Origin: Artocarpus heterophyllus | Lineage: Eukaryota > Streptophyta > Magnoliopsida > Rosales > Moraceae | Length of the DNA stretch: 64,000 nucleotides | Assembly: GCA_025403435.1 (NCBI GenBank) | Contig: CM046330.1 | Span: forward strand, 20,172,239 to 20,236,238 | Direction: 5' to 3' | Shown here: positions 55,929 through 64,000 of the stretch, one piece after another | Numbering within the stretch: position 1 is the stretch's first letter | How the letters are laid out: each line of letters opens with the position of its first letter | Program-made: the position numbers and the translations under genes | Notes under the pieces: generated by a model | The model's database searches: none | The model's input: only the letters and a program-made list of their open reading frames with translations | Told to the model about the DNA's origin: nothing

Positions 55929-56732
55929 TGATACGAACCCCGCCAAGAACTGACGCGACCCTAACCAAGATTGGTTTCCAAGATCAAATTCCTAACCGGT
56001 TTTGAATGGAACCGCGACCCGATGCCTAACAAGAAGCACGAACCTTGGTATGTGAGAACGCCACAATCAGCTATGGATGGACTGATTGATAAGTCTTGGT
56101 ATGTGAGGACGCCACAATCAGCTATGGATGGACTGATTGATAAGTCTATGAATGCCATGAAAATTTCCGATAAGTTCGAATAGTTCGTTTAGGAACCAAA
56201 GAGAATTAAAACTTCAAATTGTGTGTTAATACTTATTTCCATTGAATGAAATTCGTTACAATATATAGGAGTTCCCCTATGCGAATTTTCAGCTCCTAAT
56301 TACCCATGGAATTTCGGGCAAATCAATTACCAAATGTCAAATCAAAAGCAAATAAGGAAAGTTCCCGTAATGGCTTAAAATCCTAACAATATATATAGAT
56401 ATAACACAAACGCAAAAAGGAAACTAGACATTAAAAGGTAAATAAGCTGATTCTTCTCGCCATATGTAGCCTCAAAACGGGAAAGTAACTAAAATGGAAA
56501 TTACTCGGTCCCTTCTAGAGCTTGAATCACGCACTTGTTGGTCTGGATGTCACATGCAATTCCCTCAATGGGCCTCCATGCAATAGCTTGAGCCCAAGTT
56601 GCTTGAATCAGCCCAATAAGCGTTTCTTTGAACTTCTTCGCACGAGCTCTCGTAATCGGACCAATGGGAACTTGAATTGGGTCTGAATATGTCTCCCACG
56701 TGCTCTTGCTTGTGATAACGTTGTCCTCATCA
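55929..56732 (-). repeat. Element D 3' LTR (804 bp)
   Basis: TGATACGAACCCCGCC to GTTGTCCTCATCA, with two copies of the 51-bp unit (about 56040-56142). It encodes the last 76 or so residues of gag-pol on the - strand. Confidence 0.93.
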
Positions 56733-59700
56733 TTCCCCTCCTCTTGAGAGGGATTTGTCCTCAAATCGTCGCCTGCATCAAAAGGACTTAGATCAGACAC
56801 ATTAAAGGAGGCACTTACACCATACTCACCTAGCAAGTCTAGCTTGTATGCATTATCATTGATCCTTTCAAGAATTTGAAAAGGACCGTCCCCTCTAGGC
56901 AACAGCTTGGATTTCCTTTGTTCCAGAAACCGTTCCTTACGTAAGTGCAACCACACCCAATCGCCGGGCTCGAAGACGAGCTTGTGACGCCCTTTGTTGG
57001 CTTGTTCAGCATATTGTTTAGTCCTTCGCTCGATGTTGAGTCTTGCCTTCTCGTGTATCTGCTTAACAAGGTCAGCTTTTCTTTTTCCATCTAAATTCAC
57101 ATGCTCAGACAAAGGTAATGGCATTAAATCCAAAGGAGTTAAAGGATTAAAACCATAAACAATTTCAAACAGTGAAAATTGAGTAGCAGAATGAACAGAT
57201 CGATTATAAGCAAACTCAACATGTGGTAAACACTCCTCCCATGTTTTGATGTTCTTTTTAATGACAGCCCGCAACAAAGTAGACAAGGTTCTATTCACAA
57301 CTTATGTTTGACCATCGGTTTGTGGGTGACAAGTAGTCGAAAACAATAGTTTAGTCCCTAACTTAGCCCACAAAGTCTTCCAAAAGTAGCTTAAGAACTT
57401 GGTGTCCCTATCAGAAACAATTGTCCTAGGCATACCATGAAGTCTCACAATTTTCCTAAAGAACAAATCAGCAACATTGGAAGCATCATCTGTCTTGTGG
57501 CATGGAATAAAATGAGCCATCTTGGAAAACCTATCCACGACCACAAATATCGAGTCTCTTCCCCGTTTAGACCTAGGCAAACCTAACACAAAATCCATCG
57601 AAATATCAATCCAGGGTTCACTAGGTATTGGTAAAGGGGTGTATAAACCATGGGGCTGCACTCTTGATTTAGCCTGCCTACAAGTTACACATCTACCACA
57701 AAGCCTCTCAACATCTCGTTTCATATGTGGCCAATAGAAGTGTTCCTGCAACATAGCCAAAGTCTTCAATCCTCCCCCATGGGATTCTCTCACTAGCAAA
57801 TCTCTTAATGAACAATTAGGCACACATAATTTATTTTCCCGAAACAAGTATCCCTCATGCCTAAAGTACTTACCACTAGCAAATCTCTCACAAGCTTGAT
57901 ACTCAGTACTAAAGTCATGGTCATCAGCATATAACTCTTTAATGTGTTCAAAACCCAGTAGTTTAGCATTAAGAGTTGAGGTTAAGACATACCTGCGAGA
58001 AAGTGCATCGGCAACGACGTTTTCCTTACCTTGCTTGTAGCGAATGACATAGGGAAACGTCTCTATGAATTCTACCCAACGAGCATGCCTCTTGTTTAGC
58101 TTGTGTTGGCCCTTCAAGTGTTTCAGGGACTCATGATCGGTGTGAATCACAAACTCCATAGGCCATAGGTAGTGCTGCCACATCTCTAATGCCCGAACCA
58201 ATGCATACATTTCTTTATCATAAGTTGGGTAATTAAGAGTTGCCCCATTCAGCTTCTCACTGAAATATGCTACTGGTCTCCCTTCCTGCATTAAAACAGC
58301 ACCAATTCCAACACCTGAAGCATCACATTCAATCTCAAAAGTTTTGGAAAAATTAGGTAAAGATAACAATGGAGCATTAGTCAACTTCTCCTTAATTAAT
58401 TGAAATGGCTTTTCTTGCTCTTCTCCCCATCTAAACCCAATGTTCTTCTTGAACACTTCAGTCAGTGGTGCGGCTATAGTACTGAAATCTTTCACAAACC
58501 GCCGGTAGAAACTAGCAAGTCCATGAAAACTCCATACGTTTCCCACACTAGTTGGACTCGGCCACTCCTGGATGGTTCGCACCTTTTCTTCATCAACCTG
58601 TATACCTTGAGCACTAACAGCAAAACCAAGAAACACAAGCTTATCTGTGCAAAAGGTACACTTCTTGAGGTTAGCATACAACTTTTCCTTCCGTAAAACA
58701 TCTAAAACAAGTTTCAAATGTTCAATATGATCATCCAAATTGCTGCTATAGATAAGGATATCATCAAAATAAACAACGACAAATTTCCCAATAAAAGCTC
58801 GCAAAACATGGTGCATTAAACGCATAAATGTGCTAGGCGCATTGGTTAAACCGAAAGGCATTACCAACCACTCACACAAGCCTTGTTTTGTTTTGAAAGC
58901 AGTCTTCCACTCGTCTCCCTCTTTCATGCGAATTTGATGATATCCACTCTTCAGATCAATTTTAGAAAACACACAAGCACCATGCAATTCATCTAACATG
59001 TCATCCAAGCGAGGAATGAGATGTCGATACTTTACCGTGATGTTGTTGATGGCTCGACAATCAACGCACATCCTCCAAGTCCCATCTTTCTTAGGCACAA
59101 GTAAAACTGGTACGGCGCACGGACTCATTTACCTGCCGTTGGAGTTCCTTTGTCTCCTCGGGATTACTCCTATAGGCTGGTCGGTTGGGGATTGTAGCTC
59201 CAGGTATGAAGTCGATTTGATGTTCAATCCCGCAGATTGGAGGTAAACCTTGCGGTGTTTCCTCGGGAAAGATATCCTCATAATCCTGCAAAAGAGAAAC
59301 AACAGAACTATGCAAGGTGGAATCAAGATCGTTAGTGTTTAATAACGCCTCCTTGTACATGAGTAAAATCATCGGCTGATTAGAAAACAAAGCTCTTCTC
59401 ACATCACTCTTTCTTGCATAAAAGTTTGTTTTTCTCTCTATTTTTACCTCATTGGCCAAATCTTCTTTTGTATTGGCTCTCTCAATGTTCTCTCCTTTTC
59501 TCTCCTTTTTCTCAGCCATCTCTTCCCTTTTTCTCTCACTGGCCGAACTCTCTCTCTGCACTCCCACTCTTGATTTTTCTCCGCTCTTCATTTTTTTATC
59601 ACTTTCTCTCTGTAAGCTCACTTGGTCTTCATAAACCTGTTTTGCTGTTAATGGAACAAGAGTGATCGTCTTTTGATTGTGAACAAATGAGTACTTGTTG

Positions 59701-61274
59701 GTGAAACCATCATGTTTAACTCGCCGATCAAATTGCCATGGCCTGCCTAATAACAAGTGCCCAGCTTGCATCAGAACCACATCGCACAAAACTTCATCTT
59801 CATATCTTCCAATGCGAAAAGAAACTAACACTTGCTTATGCACCTTTACCACACCAGTATCATTTAACCATTGCAATTTATATGGTCGAGGATGCTTATT
59901 TGTTGGCAGCCCTAACTTCTTTACCATGGTTGTGCTAGCAACATTAGTACAACTCCCACCATCAATAATCACACTACATACCTTGTTTTGGACGTGGCAC
60001 CTAGTGTGGAAGATGTTTTCCCGTTGCACCTCTTCAACTTCTTCTTTGGCTTGCACACTTAAAGCTCTCCTTGTAACCAACAATTCTCCTTGGACGGCGC
60101 ACTCCTCATCGTCGGCATCCTCTAACGAAGGCATAGAATCATTGTCCGAATCCTCCTCAGTTTCAATCTCTCCATTGTCCCGCATCACGATAGCTCGTTT
60201 GTTCGGACATTGGCTTGCTATGTGACCCCTGCCTTGACATTTAAAACATTTGATATCACGATTCCAGCTAGTGGAAGAATCGGATTTACCTTGATTTCCA
60301 TGGCTGGCCACCTCTTGTTTTTGCTCGGTCTTTGCCTTGGTGTTGGGTTGCTTCTCATCCTTCTTCCACTGGTTCATTCTCCAAGCCGATGTACTCGGGT
60401 TTTGGCTAGGACGTGTGTTACTGCCCCTCCTCATTAGTTGATTCTCAATTTTAATAGCCATGTGCACCATGTCCTCCAACTCCACATAATGTTGTAACTC
60501 AACGGCATTGTGAATATCTCAGTTCAAGCCTGCCAAAAACCTTGCCATTGTAGCCTCTCGATCCTCCTCTATATTTGCCCGAATCATCATAACCTCCATC
60601 TCCTTATAGTACTCCTCCACACTCCGGTTGCCTTGCTTAAGATTTTGTAGCTTGTTGTACAACTCCCGGTAGTAGTAAGTTGGTACAAATCGCTTCCTCA
60701 TCATGGTCTTCATCTCTTCCCATGACTCAATAGGTCGCTCTCTATTTCATCTCCTGTTTATAACAAGCTGATCCCACCAAGTAATAGCATAATCAGAAAA
60801 TTCAATTACAGCCAATTTTACCTTCTTTGCCTCGGAATAGTAGTGGCAGTCAAAGATGAACTCCATTTTCTTCTCCCATTCTAGGTACGCTTCTGGATTG
60901 GATTTGCCTTGAAATGATGGTATCTTCATTTTTATGCCTCTCAAACTATCATTTTCCCAGTTCCTAACTCCTCTATACCGTCCAAATCTTTGGTGACTAC
61001 CCGCTGAATCTTCTCCTTCGTCAAACTCTTCCCCATCAATCCTGTAGTAGTCATCAACCTCTCCTCTAACCGGAACCCTTTCCCGCCTACGCACATGAGG
61101 AATATGTTGTGGCTGTTTCACACGTGCGTTTTCTATCCGGTCTATCCTCTCATGAAGCTGTCCTAACTCTCCCCTCAACAATCGCCTCATCTCCCCCATC
61201 ATCGCTTCCATAAGAAGTTTTGGGTCTGCTGCACCCGAGGTATCCTCAATAGTATTCTTGCTGTTGTTTGACAT
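56501..61274 (-). pseudogene. Gag-pol pseudogene of element D
   Basis: It follows the 1612-residue protein of element A closely from [11 protein letters not shown] (start 61272-61274) to IQALEGTE. Breaks, in coding order: TGA for Arg (CGA) near 60744-60746 in gag; TGA for Arg near 60516-60518; a deletion of about 35 bases that removes the LMEKGHVRE segment at the start of RT (about 59128) and shifts the frame; and TAA for Glu at 57299-57301, which destroys the catalytic Glu of integrase. YFDD and the zinc knuckle remain. In the integrase zinc finger region about seven residues are also missing ([10 protein letters not shown], near 57766). Confidence 0.95.
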
Positions 61275-61871
61275 TTTACAAAGGACCTTACCACACTCCC
61301 TTACGTGTTTCACTCGTGAAATGGTTCACTCAATTTCACTCGTGTTTACACTCAATACTTTTGGTTTTTGTCCACTCTAATGCTCTCGCCTTTATGCCTT
61401 TTTCCACTCGTTAATTCTCACTTAGTTCCTATAAAACTAGTCAAATCAATATCAAAATTTCCTTGACAATTCACAAATAGATGACCAAAGAGGCTCAGAT
61501 TAGAAACAAGACTATAACAGGAACAGATAATTTAGGCTTTCAGAAATCACACCCAAAAAGGAATGAAATTTGACAGAAAACATTTGGTCTGTGTAGGGAA
61601 TTCAATTTTGGATTCCTTAAATGATGAATAACAAGAATCTGAAAAAAAAAAATTTAAGGAAGGTTTCCAGACTCCTTTTTTTTTTTTGATCCTCTTGTTT
61701 TTCTTCTTTTCCTTTTTTTTTTCTTTTCTTTTCTTTCTTTTCTTTTCGGATCCTTTTTTTTTTTTAACCGACTTTGATAATGGAAATCAAAACTCACGAA
61801 TAACTGAAACAAACATAAACTAAGAGAACGGATAAGCAAAACCTGATTAGAATCTCGCTCTGATTACCAAA

Positions 61872-62672
61872 TGATACGAACCCCGCCAAGAATTGACGCG
61901 ACCCTAACCAAGATTGGTTTCCAAGATCAAATTCCTAACCGGTTTTGAATGGAACCGCGACCCGATGCCTAACAAGAAGCACGAACCTTGGTATGTGAGG
62001 ACGCCACAATCAGCTATGGATGGACTGATTGATAAGTCTTGGTATGTGAGAATGCCACAATCAGCTATGGATGGACTGATTGATAAGTCTATGAACGCCA
62101 CAGAAATTTCCGATAAGTTCGAATAGTTCGTTTAGGAACCAAAGAGAATTAAAACCTCAAATTGTGTGTTAATACTTATTTCCATTGAATGAAATTCGTT
62201 ACAATATATAGGAGTTCCCCTATGTGAATTTTCAGCTCCTAATTGCCCATGGAATTTCGGGCAAATCAATTACCAAATGTCAAATCAAAAGCAAATAAGG
62301 AAAGTTCCCTTAATGGCTTAAAAACCTTACAATAATAGAAATAACACAAACGCAAAAAGGAAACTAGACATTAAAAGGTAAATAAGCTGATTCTTCTCGC
62401 CATGTGTAGCCTCAAAACAGGAAAGTAACTGAAATGGAAATTACTCGGTCCCTTCTAGAGCTTGAATCACGCACTTGTTGGTCTGGATGTCACATGCAAT
62501 TCCCTCAATGGGCCTCCATGCAATAGCTTGAGCCCAAGTTGCTTGAATCAGCCCAATAAGCGTTTCTTTGAACTTCTTCGCACAAGCTCTCGTAACCGGA
62601 CCAATGGGAACTTGAATTGGGTCTGAATATGTCTCCCACGTGCTCTTGCTTGTGCTAACGTTGTCCTCATCA
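61872..62672 (-). repeat. Element D 5' LTR (801 bp)
   Basis: TGATACGAACCCCGCC to GTTGTCCTCATCA, two 51-bp units. Differs from the other LTR at scattered positions, for example AATTGACG for AACTGACG near 61890. Confidence 0.93.
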
Positions 62673-62677
62673 ATCTC

Positions 62678-63912
62678 TTAATAGAGATGAAGGATAAAAT
62701 GTTAAACAAAATAATATAGAACCAGTATAATTTAAGCCTCCTCCCGAAATGCCAAAATTCAAATTAGATAAACAACCAAAGTTCTTATCAGAACTAGTCT
62801 CAAGATTGTCTAAATTAAGCAAATCAAAGAAAAGAGAGGTGAACATGATAGAAGAACAGGATGATATTCCTGAAGAAGAAATTGATCAAACCATAAAAAT
62901 ATTTAGTCAATAGGAAGTAACTTCCAAACTAGAAGTAAATAAAATAACTCACACGGCTAATTATAGCCAACTAGAACTAAATCCTTATTATCATAGGCCT
63001 TCACTGATCGATCTTCAACATAAAGATGAGATATGGCATGGGGTTCATTATGATGGATCCTCTATTGTAGAATGGAATATAGATGGCTTATCAAAATATC
63101 AAATATTATTAAAAATATGACCATCTATGCCTCATTATGCAAAATTAAAGGAAACAGTGATATTGATATCGCGAATATCATAATTACAGGATTCATAAGG
63201 CAATTACAAGGCTGGTGGGATAATTATGTTGCCCCAGCACAAAAGGCTATGATTTTAAATGCTTCAAAAATAGTAATAAAACAAGAAGGTGAGGGAGTAA
63301 ATAATTAAACATAGCAAGATGCTGTAAATATCCTAATTTACATCATTCCATTACATTTTATTGGAACAACCAGGATCCTTAATGATAGGAGCCAAGAACA
63401 ACTTCTTAATTTAAAATGTTCAACTTTGTCCCATTTCAAGTGGTACAAAGATATGTTCTTCTCTAAAGTTATGATAAGAGAAAACTGCAATAGTGATTTT
63501 TGGAGAGAAAAATTTATTTCAAGACTGCAATAGTTATTTGCAGATTTCCACCCTTATTTCAAAATTTATTTCAAGATTTCCACCCTTATTTCATTATGTT
63601 TCAAGACAGAAACATAATGAAATAATTCCATACAACCATTATACTTATGGCGAGTTAGCTGCTGAAGTAGTAGCTGAGTCATTATTATTATGCAACGATA
63701 TCAAGCTTAAAAGACAGCTTGAAAAAGATAAACTTTTAGGGAAAAAATCCCTAGGAGACTTTTGTGAACTATTTGGATACCCTCCAATTAATAATCCTCA
63801 CAGAAAGAGTAAAAAATTTGAACGAAGTTATGTCAAAAAATTCAAAAAGGGGGGAAAGAGGAAGGATTATAAAAAGTATTTTCCTCAAAAGGAAAATAAA
63901 AAATTTAAATAA
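62678..63912 (+). pseudogene. Endogenous caulimovirid coat-protein region
   Basis: Continuation of the pararetrovirus after element D. The + strand carries an acidic segment (IEEQDDIPEEEIDQT, near 62845), a coat-protein core with the GFIRQLQGWWDNYV segment (about 63190-63230), and the frame 63493-63912, which includes YGELAAEVVAESLLLCNDI and a long basic tail (KKFKKGGKRKDYKK) before the region where the Cys/His motif would follow. Stops and frame changes at about 62911, 63118 and 63306 break it. A 26-bp local duplication (ATTTCAAGATTTCCACCCTTA-like word) lies at about 63530-63590. The rest of the provirus would lie past the window end. Confidence 0.78.
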
Positions 63913-64000
63913 TGATTTAATTGTTCCATATTTGTCCAAAAGAGTTTTAGGCAAATGGTGGAAATTTTTTTATTTTAATCATCTCTTAAAAGAAAAGATA

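Larger units (their letters stand above)
55929..62672 (-). mobile_element. CRM-like Ty3/gypsy element D, full length, inactive
   Basis: LTRs 55929-56732 (804 bp) and 61872-62672 (801 bp); perfect ATCTC target duplication (55924-55928 and 62673-62677). It is inserted in the pararetrovirus, whose sequence resumes at 62678. The primer site carries one extra base (TGGTAATCAGAGC on the - strand, 61857-61869). The polypurine tract AGAGGAGGGGAA abuts the left LTR. Gag-pol is broken at four places. LTR pair similarity is high by eye, so insertion was fairly recent but older or less constrained than element A. Confidence 0.95.

Overview
This is a eukaryotic nuclear window, almost certainly from a eudicot plant. 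It carries one spliced plant gene with GT-AG introns, followed by about 44 kb of nested LTR retrotransposons and an old endogenous pararetrovirus. I cannot name the species from sequence alone.

Layout. 1-5300: AT-rich intergenic DNA with one possible degraded LTR and simple repeats. 5300-18800: one gene read on the + strand, encoding Mediator subunit 12 (MED12; Arabidopsis CRP/CCT). It has a pyrimidine-rich leader, a leader intron, two upstream ORFs and 12 coding exons. The exons sum to 6821 nt. Two single-base insertions (12289-12291 and 15146-15147) break the frame. Without them the total is exactly 2273 codons, so they are either assembly errors or recent null mutations in an otherwise clean gene.

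19769-25000: a Copia element lacking its 5' part, with about 2 kb of 3' LTR. It is interrupted by a four-LTR tandem array of a miniature retrotransposon (TRIM; exact 200-bp period, target duplication GATCC) and by a solo Ty3/gypsy LTR. 25000-40386: a degenerate satellite of about 97 bp, split by a solo LTR and by a 13.1-kb Tat-lineage Ty3/gypsy element (26684-39785). The Tat element has gag, protease, RT, RNase H, a second (archaeal-type) RNase H, integrase, a 3' tandem-repeat block and an antisense extra ORF. It is itself interrupted by LTRs of another family. 40387-41309: a chimera of TRIM and CRM-like LTR.

42000-52965: a 5'-truncated CRM-like Ty3/gypsy element (C). It contains a solo LTR of its own family and a complete, apparently intact CRM-like element (A, 44807-52180, target duplication AATAT, 1612-residue gag-pol). 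One LTR of A contains a scrambled TRIM (target duplication AAGAA), giving a nest of C > A > TRIM. 52966-64000: endogenous caulimovirid DNA whose RT/RNase H part lies on the - strand and whose movement and coat protein parts lie on the + strand. It is split by a second full-length but dead CRM-like element (D, 55929-62672, target duplication ATCTC).

MED12 is the only host gene recognised. I found no tRNA, rRNA, CRISPR or bacterial feature. The most interesting signals are the tandem and scrambled TRIM copies, the match between TRIM and CRM termini and primer site (suggesting that the TRIM may be mobilised by CRM-type enzymes), the intact CRM element, the antisense ORF of the Tat element, and the head-to-head pararetrovirus.
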